64,000 nucleotides of DNA from Phycomyces nitens (GCA_022702545.1 JAHRBC010000007.1:3410001-3474000); one strand, 5' to 3'; numbered from the stretch's first letter, positions 24,710-37,122 are shown. Notes: generated by a model from the sequence alone, not told the origin. Program-made: numbers and translations.

Positions 24710-24813
24710 CAATCAACACACACATAAAAATAAATATATAATTGTATATATATTGTATATAGTTGTATATAATTGTATATCTATATATAATTATAATTAT
24801 ATATACTTTACTT
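23109..24813. other. Divergent promoter region between kinesin and dymeclin
   Basis: No gene. Rich in simple repeats: a GT repeat (23263..23294), TA/TATG repeats (23297..23400), AATAAG repeats (23418..23460), a TA run (24441..24462), CA then CATA repeats (24549..24596) and more TA (24660..24708). The short frames here are microsatellite translations. Confidence 0.8.
23263..23294. repeat. GT dinucleotide microsatellite
   Basis: About 16 perfect GT units followed by TA repeats upstream of the kinesin gene. Confidence 0.9.
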
Positions 24814-27800
24814 ATGAATCCTTACCGCGCTCAGTCGAGTCCTCCCTTACCAGTCCTGACTGTTCCAAACAAGACGCTCGCTCCACTTTCGCCCTTGTCC
24901 AACCTGGCTGCCAAACGCTCAGCCTTCCACCTTACCTCACCAGTCTCTCCTTTGGCACGATCGCCATCAATCGAACTCTCTTCAGATTCATTTACCACAA
25001 TCGCAGCCCAATCAACCATCAGAAGCTCAATCAGCTCAACTCTTTCCCGGAAAACAGATTCCTCATTCTTTACCCCAACTCAAACTGCCGCCATCAAATC
25101 GCTTTGTTCACCAATCACTGCAGACGCGTCTCTCTGGTCTACCCTCTTGGACCTAAACAAATACCCAGCTACACATTCACCGTGAGTTTCAAAGACTATT
25201 GGTACAGGAAGCCTAATTCTTACTATATATTTAAAGACAAGACGCATACGATTTGGAAATGGCAACGGTTGGTCTTTCAATCGAACTAGGTAAACTGTCG
25301 TCTTTATGCTTTTTTTTAACAGACAAGAATGCTTAATTGATAATATCCTAGCTGCCAATAATGTCAGCACACACAACTTTGATAGTCTGGTTCTTCATCT
25401 ATTGTCTCAACTCCATCGATGGCAAGACAGCAAGGCAGAGTATGTCAATTTCCTAAAAAGGAAAGAGAACCTCTTGGATGCCAAGTAATCATGAACACAC
25501 ACTTTATTCTTTTAGCATTGTACCCACCTCAACATACAATGCCCTCTTTTTAACACGCGTGTTCTCCAAGCAATTCACGGGAAATCTGACAAACCAACAG
25601 GTCATTGAACAGTTTGAAGGTAGATTTATAGGCAGTCTATCCGCCAATCGATTAACTTGCCAACCAACCAACCTAGGCCGCCAACATGTCAAAAAGGACA
25701 ATGATCTCTGGAGTCCAGGACACTCTAGCCAGGCATCTCTGACACTTGATGTGCAGAAACTAGCGATCCATGCAGACGTAGAGACCGATAGCCGCCCAAA
25801 AGGAGAGCAATTGTTGGACAGCCTCTTGTCAATCTTGATCAACACGGATCCAAAGTAAGTATGTCCATTACAGCAACTCATTTTTAATAATAAAAATATT
25901 GTTTAAACTTGCAGTGTCAGCTACTCAACTTATGAATTCTATACCGAAGTGCTCAACATACTTCTTGTCCTTTTCTCGACCCAATTGCATCGTGCTCGTC
26001 TGTCAGAACCCAATTACTTTTTGGACCTGTTGGCAGAAAAGTTTAGGTAAACCAAGACACTAGATATCCTGGACATATTATTAAATCGTACAAATTGCAA
26101 AGTAATCGGTCGAGTACAATTGTTGCAAAGTTGCTCGAAAACTTTGTCGAACAAAAGTCTCCACCATCTCAGACCTCTAGTAAGAATATATATATATAGA
26201 AGAAACCCGTACTTTTTAATACTCATATCTGTATATACTAAACATATATATATATATATATATTAAAATAGGTGTTGTCTACAGTGCCTATAATTACTTT
26301 TTCTCAAGATCAGGATTATCTTCAGATGCAGATGCATTTCCGGTAGCAGACAGAAGCCTCCTTTTGCTCTTATTGTTAGGAAACCAGGAAAAGCACTATG
26401 TTCCGATCTCCAAAGAAGGCCCACCAGTGTTTTCAAGCTCGTATCGTAATGCATTATCGAGCCTAAGGGATCAGAATGGTGGGCATTACGGTTTATTTTG
26501 CGTATTGTTTATTAATCAATTGTGAACAATAAAGCTAGGTATTCTGATCTAGAGAGCAACAATTCAAAGGTTCATTTGATATCATTCAAAGATCTTTTCG
26601 AGATATTTTGTCGGTAAGTTTACTGATATTCTCTAGCCATAAGCTCACAAATCAATGCAAATTCACCAGGTCCCTGGGTGTAGAGGAACGCATGCTATTG
26701 TTCTATCTCATTTTGGTCGAAAATGAATCTTTTAGGGTCTATGTGTTGTCCAGAACTGATCCAGAAACGATTGTAAGCTTAATACACATCTCAAACCCAC
26801 GTCTGATAATCTATTTTGTTTGGAATCAGTATATTCCCATTCTAAAGATGATCTATGAAGCAATTGAAGGAAAAACAAACTACTCTCAGGTCTATGTCCT
26901 CTTGATCTTTCTCTTGATATTTAGTCATGACGATGTCAATAACGAGACAATACAAAAGATTGTCAGTATATATACATACATACATACATGCATACAATTT
27001 TATCTTATGGTTATCTAACGACATTAATAGTCCGTGAGTAACCTGGCATGGTTTACAGAGCGTCCATTGTTAAAGGCCATATCACTGGGTGGGTTGGTGT
27101 CGCTTGTTCTCATAAGGACTCTTCAACTAAATCTATCCCACCAAAAGGTAAGGTCTATATAAAATATTTGCATTTTTTGATATAAATAAATGTAATGTAA
27201 TGTACATTGGTGTAGGATATATATTTTCATACCAATTGTTTGGCAATATTGGCAAATATGTCTACATCCATGCTAGATATGCATGCCTATGTGGCCCAGC
27301 GGATTATCAGGTACACAAATAAGATGGCCCTTTTGACCCATTTCTAACAAATCTCATCTTGAAACCCTCAGTCTATTTGAATTGATTTCCAAGCGACACC
27401 AAAAGGTTGTAAATAAATCACATTTATCTGGAGAGGTGAGAATACCCTTTTACATAACCTTTCTTTATATTCGTTTTATTGATATACATCTAGGCCTTAC
27501 CTTACAATGATATCACAGTCTATGAGGACCTCTTGTCACTAGTTCTAGAGATCATAAACTCTGTCCTGACCCATCGCCTGAAATACAACACCCAGCTGGT
27601 GTATGCCCTCTTGTTGAAACGGGAAATATTCGTCCCATTCAGACTCCATGCACGACTTTCTGAATCGATTAACAATATCGAGCAAGTGATCAACTTCTTC
27701 CATGCTCGGGTTGAAGAGGCCAATCTCAAGGCTCCATCATCAGTCGAAGTTCTCGATTTGATTGCACAATCTGCACGTACATGGTCCCCTAATCGATTAA

Positions 27801-28047
27801 CGGTAAGACCATTTAAATTAGCAATGTAATCATTTACTTATTTATGCTGTAGGTATTACCTGATCTAAAGTTTCAATATGAGGAAGAGCAGGATGCACAT
27901 GAATTCTTTGTGCCTTATGTTTGGGCACTTATCCACCGACGAACGTTTATTTATTGGAGCGAAGAAAAGGCCCACGTATTGAATGAATATAGACAACTAA
28001 ATGATTCTTCAGAGGATCTAGATTTACCAGCTGAAAGGGAACGGTAA
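24814..28047 (+). CDS. Dymeclin (DYM family, Golgi-associated)
   Basis: Dymeclin homologue, a peripheral Golgi protein needed for Golgi organisation and secretion in animals. Exons: 24814..25181, 25212..25289, 25323..25439, 25516..25854, 25915..26046, 26103..26179, 26272..26478, 26553..26613, 26670..26772, 26830..26961, 27031..27147, 27216..27310, 27372..27435, 27494..27802, 27853..28047; about 797 aa. Landmarks shared with human DYM are LVLVENESFRVYVLSRTD-like, YIPILKMIYEAIEGK, VYVLLIFLLIFSHDD, HTNCLAILANMSTSM, YVAQRIISLFELISK, VLEIINSVL, LVYALLLKREIF and the C-terminal EFFVPYVWALI. The N-terminal 100 residues are Ser/Pro-rich and poorly conserved. Two introns are extraordinarily short: 25182..25211 (30 nt, GTGAGT..GGAAG), required to remove an in-frame TGA at 25183, and 25290..25322 (33 nt). 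The first of these is the least certain part of the model. Confidence 0.9.
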
Positions 28048-30303
28048 TAAGCCAGATGGATCCCAGGCATCGAACCATGCGTGTTTAAAATAGAAAGATG
28101 GTATATTTCAAAGAATAAAAATTTCCAAGTCAAGCACATTTACAAACACTTATGCGTGAGAATACACAACATGTACAAAAGTGAATCTAAACATGGGTAA
28201 ATATAGTGCACCCATATCCACTCCAGATCCACTTCATTTCCACTTCATTTCCCACACAGCCCTGTCCTGCTTCAGATTATTGATTTGTTAATAATAATTG
28301 CAATGGTCATAATCCATTCCTATGCTGGATAGGATCAACTAGAATTCCAGACTACCTTGACACCAGAATTTAGCTGCCTGGAATCAGTTATATTTGACGT
28401 GGTCGAGAGAGTAGAGCCATGCATCCTGTCCAGCAAGTTTCCAAACAGTCAGATCTTGAATATAAAGCATTTTCAAAATGGACAAGTGACATGGAGGCGT
28501 CCAGATCCTTGCAAATTCGACCCATAGATCTGCACAGTGTTGAGGCCATCTTGGTCTAGTGATGAGTACTGTAGAGCAGTGGAAACCGTATTGAAACAGA
28601 ATATGGCTTAAATTGTTTGATAATAGTCCATAATGACCTCCCCCAGAACTAGCGTCACATTCTGTGGAAATGGTTCTTGATATTGATTTTTTTATAAGTA
28701 TCAAGATATCAATTCCAATAATGAGCTTTGGCTGTCTTGTAGCCTGACCAGAACATCGACAGAGGCCTCAAATAATTGTATTTTTCCATGGACTATTCAA
28801 TGACTCCATCAATAGTCAGTTTTGTTAGGTTTGCTAGGCTGGATAGGATAGGATAGGATAGGATAGGATAAGATATTGGGATAAACACATTAGAGACATC
28901 AAATGTTTCCAAGATGACTGTTGGTACTAATGTCGACTATACTTGCTCTCTATACATTTTCTTTTCTTTTTTTATACAAGATGATCATGTATATTTCAAA
29001 TAAGTATATAATATGTGAATCTTGTCAGATATAAAAAGTGGCTTGCAAATCATTTATCCTTTATAATCGGCTTGCCATATTAAAGACGATCCTTAAAGAA
29101 AACTATTAATGATCCTATTCATTTAAAGATAAATCCAGGAGAAATACTAATGTCAGGGGTGCCCAATCGTTAAAATATTAAATTATATACTTTGTGCCCT
29201 TTGGATTTGATTGGACAAAAGAAATTTGTACCTTTTTTTATTATTCTTATTATTCTTATTCTTATTATTATTTTATTGATGGTACATTTTTAGTATATTG
29301 GAAAACTGTGCATCTTTATATTATATTTTAAAGAGGACACAAACATTGTCAGTGTTTCTCTCGTACGATGGATTGTGATATTAAAAAATGCTTTGCAGGG
29401 CTCCTGCAATTAAACCTTGTACAAATTCCTGTAAGACATTCTGGAGTAACAAGGGCTGAGAAGAAAAAAAGAAAAACAAAACTTATAAACTACGGATTTG
29501 GTTGCAGCAATAGCCAATATTTCTACTTTTTCTTCTTTCTGGAAATATATACATATATGTCTTGGTTTATTTCTCGCAAAGCATATTGGATCTATAGTCA
29601 ACTTCTAGCCATTTGCTGATTTTATTTATGAAATTCTATAGCCAGAATTTCACTAGATGTCAACGGAAGATTATCGCAAGGTAACACATTCTTAAAGTGG
29701 TGTTTCATGACGAATGAGGCTTTATCTCACTAAACCAACCCAATATTCAGAGCTCAGCAGCAGTGTAACATGCTCATGTAAAAAATGAAGAAAAAGAAAG
29801 AAAAAGAAAAATAAAAATTCTTGACATGATATAAATATTAAATATTTAAATATATACATATGTATAAAAATCCCTGCAGTATCCCATTTTATTAGCCCAT
29901 TCGCCATTTTTGTAACCTTTGGCAAGCCTTGAAATGAAATGAAATGAAATGGAACGGAATGGAATAAAGAATAATAGCATTCAAGAAAACAAAGAGTGTT
30001 GGTACAAACGCGTCAAATACCTCTTTACCAACCTATACACTGTCTCGCCAAGTCCTTTAACGAACTGTGAGATCTACAGTATAGACCGGCAAGGATTTAT
30101 TTTTTGACAGGTTGACAAACCATAAATATTCCCAGTGGTGTATATAGACGACGTCATCTTTATATGCCATTCTTGCTTTAAACTAGTATGTATTTTATAT
30201 TTGCTTGAAAGCAAAATAGCCTATTTTTCTCATTGTTTTCCTTTCCATCAGCCTCAAGCCTCTCTGGTCTATCGTTTCTATTTCTTATTCTCTCTTTTGA
30301 TCA
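28048..30303. other. Gene-poor region before the R3B2-like gene
   Basis: 2.2 kb without a recognisable gene. The minus strand has a 106-codon open frame (28384..28704) with ordinary composition (IQDLTVWKLAGQDAWLYSLD) that I cannot place; it may be an old element fragment. Simple repeats are GGATA (28846..28870) and GAAAT (29934..29962). Confidence 0.55.
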
Positions 30304-31886
30304 ATGACCATGATCTCCATTGTTGAATCACCACAAGAACAGGATATCTATCCTGAACGCGTCAAAAACACTTTGTTACGAATGCTCACTGGCCTCAAGG
30401 ATGGATGGGGTAATCCAATGGTCATTGGAAAGCTGCCCCCAACCTTCGCGTCTGTATTCGTTGAGCCTCCTAATCTCAGTGATCAATCAAATCCTAATTC
30501 AATTAAAGTAAATGAGATTAAGAGTATATTAGCTATCCACCATAATAGTCTAAACCCAAACCATCTTTATATATATATATATATTTTGGTTTCTTCTTTT
30601 TGGATCATTAGAGTCATGCATTCGTTGGGATCAGTGCCTTGAAGATGATAGTTTCGATATACCTTGCAAAGAAGTTTTCTTGGGCAGACCAGGAAGATCT
30701 GGAGAGAATGTTGATTCTCATATTTACAAACTCCAAATTTCAGACCTTAATTGGCAACAAGTTCAATCTTGATGAATACTGGGATGGTACCACTCAACGC
30801 CAATCCAACTCGGTCATAATCAATAACTTTATTGGAGTGCTTTATGAATATAATGGATTGTCTACTGTCGAGCGGTGGATCACACCTTTCCTGGATCTAC
30901 TCTGTCCATACCTCTTGAAACCATTGCCAAAGACACTCTACAATAAGCTATTTGGATTGTCCAACGAACTTACGGAAAGGATCGCAGCCGTATCAGCTAC
31001 GGGACAGCTAATTACCTATGTCAATCGTGCAAAAGGTACAATTGTCGTAAAGGAGAATAATAATACACTGTTTGGGAACTCGCTTGGATGGGGTGTAGAC
31101 ATACTGTACAAACTGAGCCCTACATCTGAATGGTACACCCATTCTCGCCATGGCATCTCCAAAAAAAAGGCACGCGAACTGGCCTTTCAAGACATCTTGG
31201 CCTTTTATAAAAAGAATCCAGACCTGGCCCATATTCATCAATTACCGTCCACCAAGTCTGACCAATCTAAACCCAATACACTGGATGTCCTGCCAAAAGA
31301 CTATACCGAAGACATGGAGACCAACTTGTCCTTTTCCATGGACCAGATCACCAAAGAAACCCCAGAGATTGCCATGAGACACAAGAACAGAACATACTTG
31401 GAGCCTGATGCAGATGAAGCCACCATGATCATTGCACTGATGGGCGATGTCTCGATGCGTGAGATCAAGCAAGAAGAACCAGATAATTATGTCTATCCAA
31501 GCACCAACCAAAACAAAAAGGCCAAGAGGTCCATGATATCTCCACCTTTTATGAACCAGTATGTGCAATTGGCACCAGTCTATAAACAGGCCGATCTGGA
31601 GTCAATAAAAACCGCCATACACCTGTGCCCAAAGCTGGATATTTTTTTGAAGGAGCTTGGCCGCCATACACACCCAAAAGTATACATACAACAAATCAAG
31701 AACTTCTTTGATACTAATGTCGACACAACCTACGAGAGATCAGGACCAATGCATTCACTTGTTTTTGATGCTACCTGTACATACATATTCCAAGGACTCG
31801 TAATAACAACACATGGAAGAGGAACTAAAAAGAGCGATTCAGAGACCCAGGCATACCAAGAATTGGTTGATCTCTTGATGGAATAG
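30304..31886 (+). CDS. R3B2-like non-canonical RNase III protein with two dsRBDs
   Basis: 492 aa in two exons (30304..30507, 30612..31886). Residues about 69-170 look like a single RNase III domain: HAFVGISALKMIVSIYLAKKF aligns with the signature helix (LEFLGDxxL), and SVIINNFIGVLYEYNGL with the second helix (ADxxEALIGAxY). The four catalytic acidic positions appear replaced (E to A, D to I, D to N, E to I by my alignment). Residues about 197-268 form a dsRBD-like fold with GISKKKARELAFQDILAFY, and 422-492 a second one with GRGTKKSDSETQAYQELV. This is the R3B2 architecture, known in Mucor as the nuclease of a Dicer-independent non-canonical RNAi pathway that also needs RNA-dependent RNA polymerases. 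A mitochondrial L44-like RNase III relative is the main alternative; the two dsRBDs argue against it. Start: ATG 30304, with a second ATG two codons on. Confidence 0.75.
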
Positions 31887-32231
31887 CAGTGGTAGAATAA
31901 AGAATGTACACATAATAACATCGACTGGATCCTGTGAATGACATGTACCAATCTACAAACCGTGCTTATTTTTCAACGTTATTTGCAGTAGCAATTTATC
32001 TTGATTTGTACTGTTCAAAATCATTTGCTCGTTTGCCAATAAACTTTTATTCTTTGGATAATATTGTCCAATCATATCAAAGGCACATTTTAATGGAAAA
32101 AAATAAATGTTACACTCGAGTAAATTGATACAAGACATAAAATGTATAATATATATTTTGTGGGGTAAAATAATAAAATAATAATAATAATCAAATAGAA
32201 ATAGAAATAGAAATAGAAATAGGCTATAACA
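31887..32231. other. Short intergenic
   Basis: 345 nt, AT-rich, with an AAT run (32173..32189) and an AGAAAT hexamer repeat (about 32193..32221) directly upstream of the hydrolase start. No gene. Confidence 0.75.
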
Positions 32232-33111
32232 ATGTCTACAGAGACAGTTTTTATTGAATCCAACAAGGTGCTCATTGAAACAAAGCAAAGCTATAATGGA
32301 GTTCCTTGCTCAGAAGCACCAACTGCGATCATTGGCCATCCTTATGGGCCACTAGGTAGAAGATGAATTGGGAATCTCAATGTTGATGATCAATAATAAT
32401 AAATATACATTAGGAGGACACATGAACAACAATGTAGTGTCTGCATTGCATCGTTACTTTGTATCCCAAGGCCATGTTGTGATTAGACTCAATTTTAGGC
32501 AAGTGCTTTAAACAGTTGGTATTCATACTTACATGTATCAAAATAGAGGCTGTGGCAACTCCAAAGGGAGGACGAGTTGGACTGGAATGGCTGAAAGAGA
32601 CGATTATCAGGCAGTGATTGACCATGTACTCCATAGCCCCGAGTATGCGGCAAAGTACCCAAGGCCATCGAGATTGTTGATATGTGTAAGGAATCATTCA
32701 TGATGGGCTTTGGTATCTTTATTGACTCTCTTTTTTTTTTAATAGGGCTACTCTTATGGAGGGATGATTGCGTCCTCTATAGATGCTCCTGATTCGCTTG
32801 AATGTTTCTATGTGCTGATAAGCTATCCTCTGTCAGTTACCTGGGCACTCTCTCTATTCAAAGCTTCCTTTTTTCGGACACAGGCCACAAAACTCCTTGA
32901 CCATTACAAGCAAACCACACAAGGAGGTGTGCTTGTGATTTATGGCGACAGAGACCAATTCACGTCTAGCAAGTCTTATGAAAGATGGCTGGAGGGCAGA
33001 ACTGGAGGGCACGTGAGGGCAGAGATGGTCAAGGGTGCCGACCACCTATGGTTTGATTATGAGCAATTATTGGTTACAATTGTGGACAAATGGCTGAATG
33101 AAAAGCAATAG
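32232..33111 (+). CDS. Alpha/beta hydrolase
   Basis: Serine hydrolase of the alpha/beta fold (Hydrolase_4/S33-like), 237 aa; the substrate is unknown. Exons: 32232..32355, 32414..32498, 32547..32685, 32746..33111. Visible features are HPYGPLGGHMNN (oxyanion loop region), FRGCGNSKGR, the nucleophile elbow GYSYGG with Ser119, an acid in IYGDRDQF (about Asp186) and the catalytic His in KGADHLWF (about His216). Intron 2 (32499..32546) uses a GC donor (TTTTAG|GCAAGT), needed to produce the conserved NFRGCGNS. The short form without a lid domain resembles small bacterial and fungal hydrolases often annotated as dienelactone-hydrolase-like. There is no signal peptide or membrane segment, so it is probably cytosolic. 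Confidence 0.85.
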
Positions 33112-33440
33112 TATATATGTATTTATAGCGTATGATTTTCATCTTTCTACTATATTTTATATTAAAAAACAGGCAATACTCATACGATAACTTGTAGCTT
33201 AGCTACCAAAAAAACAAGTGCCTGTAATTTGTAAACCAACCAAACCTGTCCAAGCGTCCCAATAGGATTTCTGCTGTTGCCATGACCACCCTGTTTCTGC
33301 TGCCTGTCACGTTGTTTGTCCCTTCGCTTCCCCAAGCGGAGAGAGAATACCCAAAAGCCGTAACACATCTAATGCTCACTATAGATAATGTAAAGTCCAG
33401 TTTATTATTTCATCTCTCTTTCTCTTTATTATCCTCAAGC
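33112..33440. other. Short intergenic, tandem plus-strand genes
   Basis: 329 nt upstream of the PX protein. A C/T-rich leader (TCTCTTTCTCTTTATTATCC) precedes the ATG at 33441. No gene seen. Confidence 0.7.
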
Positions 33441-35130
33441 ATGAATACACTCGACCAGCAAAAGGACATTGGTGCACTTCTTGAGGTGTGCCAGACTCAA
33501 TGGCAGACATTGCAATCACACGGAAAATATGCTGTTGACCAGTCTATCAGTCAATCTAGCCGAGATCTACATGAAGGAATCAGACTCTTGGTCAATCTAC
33601 AGGACGAACTAGACGAGGTTGGCCAAGAGGAAATTGATGTAGCCTGGTTGGGACGATACTCATTTACGATGGAAGAAGTCCAAAAGAGATTACAATGTGC
33701 AATGGGTAAGTAATCAGTAACAGACTTTCAGTCTTATCAATTCAATCACAGATGTAGCCACGACAGCAAGCACGCCTGGTCTTACCAAACATCTGAAACA
33801 ACCACATGGCCTGGCTACCAAGGATACCATTGATGAACAGCCATGTTATGTAAAGGCAGTTCCAATGGTAACCCAGTCTGCGCCGCTAAAGTTGCCAGGA
33901 CAGCTCTCTAGCTCACTTCAATCGATATCCTCATCGACCCAGAATACGTGCCTGGTCAACAGCAGCATATCTGAAGAGGACGAGGATGACGACTACAATG
34001 ACGAAGACTCTTACACACCCAAGAACAGCCAAGAGGCCCTAGTTCCAGCACCAAGATTCACAATATCATCTCCAAAGCAATTTGGATACCAATTCCTAAA
34101 TCGAGTGTCTGAGCCGATTCTAGAGGAATTACAGGATCCTTATGGCTCAAGTCCATTGGAATCCAAGCAATTCACATCCTCTCAACTTCAAAAGTCCAAT
34201 AGCAGTGTCAGCATGTATTCTCTGCCACCCAAATTCATAGATTCGCCCGTTCGCCAAGACAATTACAACATTCAGCCGCCGGTGTTTCCTACGGCCTCTG
34301 AAAGTACCGAGAGATCATTTGGCAGACGGTCCCTGACGGTAAACTTCAATTTATATTTTGAGTAACCAGAACAGCCAGAAAGAGGTTATCTGGCAGATGC
34401 AATGGCGTGAATACAGATTAAGTATATGGTATAGATTGAAGAGTTTCCCGAGTTAAAGATTGATACCGAACGACGGTCTAAATTGCTGCCTATACTGAAA
34501 TCCAAAAAGTCATCGCGGTCGACTCCATTGCCAGGTGCTCCTGCCCGTATAAACTTTTACAAGAACGATGAGAGCAGCGACACAAAGGACAGCGAGATAT
34601 TTGCCTCGGACGCCATCGTCAACCACCCTCTGCGGATAGGTATCGGGTGAGTTATTTGGCTTGATATCACCAGTTTTAAGGCTTAACAGGTGATCTAACA
34701 ATCATCATTATAGTTATGGAAGCTACATCTGCTACAGTTGCACTGTTTTGAGCCACAAGGTAAATAAGATATATATATGTATATATCAATTGTTGGTGGT
34801 TACTAGAACAATGCCTTCTTATTTATGTAGGGTGCATCGATTATTGTACGCAAACGCTACTCTGACTTTGTAGACCTTCGAGAAGAGCTTGTCAAAAAGT
34901 ATCCAAAGATGAAGAAGAACATACCAAAGCTGCCTCCAAAGAAGGTTGTTGGTAAGTCAAGTCTATTCATTGTCGATATATACATAAATGGCTCATTTAA
35001 ATACATAGGAAATTTCACACCCGTATTTGTGGAGCATCGAAGACGTGATCTAGAGTACTTTTTCAAATATGTTGTATTGCACCCAAGCCTAGGCAATAGT
35101 TCTATTGTAAAGCATTGGATTGCTCCTTGA
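33441..35130 (+). CDS. PX-domain protein, Ypt35-like
   Basis: 450 aa with a C-terminal phosphoinositide-binding PX domain (about 330-450). Exons: 33441..33705, 33752..34338, 34435..34646, 34714..34759, 34831..34951, 35009..35130. PX landmarks are IGYGSYICYSCTVLSHKGASI, RKRYSDFVDLREELVKKYP with the RYSDF PI3P-contact motif, NIPKLPPKKVVG with the PxxP loop, and FVEHRRRDLEYFFKYVVLHP. The N-terminal 90 residues look helical (MNTLDQQKDIGALLEVC), followed by a long disordered acidic and Ser-rich middle. Yeast Ypt35 (endosome, recruits the Vps13 lipid-transfer protein) is much shorter but has the same PX subtype; orthology is probable, not proven. Confidence 0.8.
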
Positions 35131-35418
35131 TTTTTGTTTTTATTTATTTATTACTACTCCATTTGTCTTTAGAATACCATCAAGGAATTGATTGTATGTA
35201 TTGTGATAATAATAATAATAATAATAATAATAAGAATGATAATATATTTATATCTATATCTATATTTACTTTATATATATATATATGTATGTATATATGC
35301 ATTTAGATATATATTTTTTTATTTCTTGAATATTTAATGAGATTTTATCACGTGACCAAAATCCAAACAGTCAATTAGCCAAAAAGGAGGATAGTTTTTT
35401 TCTTTCATCATTGACACC
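35131..35418. other. Short intergenic
   Basis: 288 nt containing an AAT run (35205..35233) and TA repeats (35270..35300) before the Yra1-like start. No gene. Confidence 0.7.
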
Positions 35419-36807
35419 ATGGCCTCGATGATGGATCTAGATTCGTCTCTTGACGATATTATCAAGCACAAAAAGGGAGGAAGAGGAGACCACAAGAAGA
35501 ATACCCAGAAACCAAACAAGCAGCCCCAGCAAGGTAATCCTGCTTCCTCCAGACGTGCTGGTGTACGAACCAAGGTCCCGATCAGCACCAAGAAGAGCAT
35601 AATTAAGCCCACCCAGCGTGTGCCAGCCAAAGTGGTAAGAATAAATTATAAAAACACGTAAGAAGTTGGTGATTGATTACTCCAAAGCAGGCTCCTAGCA
35701 AACCTCTCTTTACATCCAAATCCAAAAGCTTTTCTACCACAGCACCCAGGATTGACCCCTCTGCTATCGTCATCACTAAATCCGTTGCTACCATACCTAT
35801 CTCTGGCTCACCTACACGTACACCAGGTCGGTTCCAGGGTCGTCTGGGCAAACAGACCTCCCAGGGACGCCAACAACAGCATAAACAACAACATCAGCAG
35901 CGTGAACCAGAGGATAATCGCCAACGAGCACCTCCTTCACCCCCACCTGTTGTGGACCGAAAGCCCTTGTACCAGCCCAGGTCCGAGGACAGAAACTTTT
36001 CCATCAGAGGTCTGTCGCATGTAAATGGACAATCATCTGGTATGTCTATCCGGGGCGAGTCTGGTCCTTCGATTGTGTTGATCAGCAATCTTGACCCTGA
36101 GGCCAATACCGAGGATGTGAGGGTAAGTAAGACTTTGTGGTGTATGGTGCTGTTCAAGATGTAGATGTAGATGAAGATGGAGATGTTGATGGAGATATGG
36201 TGGTTTGAATTCAATATTTGACGATTATTCAACATGCTTATATAGACTGCCTGTTTGCAATTTGGCCCAGTCCTTCGCTGTGAGGTCCTGACTGATCGTA
36301 TGGGTCGCTCGTTTGGTGAGGCCGAAGTGGAATTTACAACAAAGTCTGCTGCTCTAGACTGCATTGCACAGATGGATAACGAAGTAGCAGATGGTAAACA
36401 ACAACAACAACAAAACAGAAAACAGAAATCTTGTACAAATTGGTTTGGAAGGGTTAAGTAATGTAATGTTATATGTATTAGGACGTGTGTTGCGCGTTAT
36501 ATTGAGAAATAAGCAAGCTGGGTCATCCACTCCTGTCCAGTCTACGTTTGTAGCCCAGACTGTTAGATCAACTATTGCACCTACCCGTTCAGGATACTCC
36601 ACTACGCCGTAAGTGCATTTTGGATAGCATGCCATGTATTATACTTGCTAAAGGATAAGATGCTAATGGAGAACACGGCGACTTTTTTCTTTTTTCTTTT
36701 TAAAAAAAAGATCTTCTGGAAAGCTGTATTCTGACCAAATGATTCCTACTGGCCCTGCATCAAGTGCTGCGCCAAACTATGCTCGCTACCCTGCGCGTCG
36801 TTATTAA
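35419..36807 (+). CDS. mRNA export adaptor, Yra1/Mlo3/ALYREF family
   Basis: Nuclear RRM protein of the REF family that links TREX to the Mex67 export receptor. Exons: 35419..35634, 35691..36122, 36246..36393, 36482..36608, 36711..36807; 339 aa. The N-terminus contains the REF/UAP56-binding box LDSSLDDIIK (residues 7-16). A basic Arg/Gly/Gln-rich variable region follows, then one RRM (about 196-275): IVLISNLDPEANTEDVR is RNP2, SFGEAEVEFTTKSAALDCI is the RNP1 region, and VLRVIL closes the fold. The C-terminus ends ARYPARRY, like the terminal REF box but degenerate. The organisation (REF box, RGG, RRM, REF box) is that of Yra1/Mlo3. I leave the gene name open between the paralogues. Confidence 0.85.
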
Positions 36808-37122
36808 GAAGAAAAGCCAACGATTTTCCTTTATTCCTTTTTTTCCCTTTTTTTCCTCTCTCTCTCTCTTCAACTGGATTGTTATGCAATGCCAGGTCCA
36901 AGGTGTGTTTCATTTGTAAGAGAAAATAAAATAAAATAATATAATATAATATAAAGAAGCAGCATTAAAAGGAAGATCATCTCTTTTCATAAAGTCTCTC
37001 TGGATCAAACCAAATCTTTTGACCAAGAGCAAATTCAACATATCCAGTACCTTTTCGTGACTCTGTTTTATAGCCAACATAATACCCCATTGAACATCCA
37101 AGTACTGGCTTTATATTCTTCA
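36808..37122. other. Short intergenic
   Basis: 315 nt, with a CT tract (36856..36872) just after the Yra1-like stop and ATAAT repeats around 36926..36952. No gene. Confidence 0.7.

Noticed and set aside
30304..31886. A canonical Dicer or Rnt1-type RNase III
   Set aside because: Only one RNase III-like domain, no helicase or PAZ, and the catalytic acidic residues are absent.
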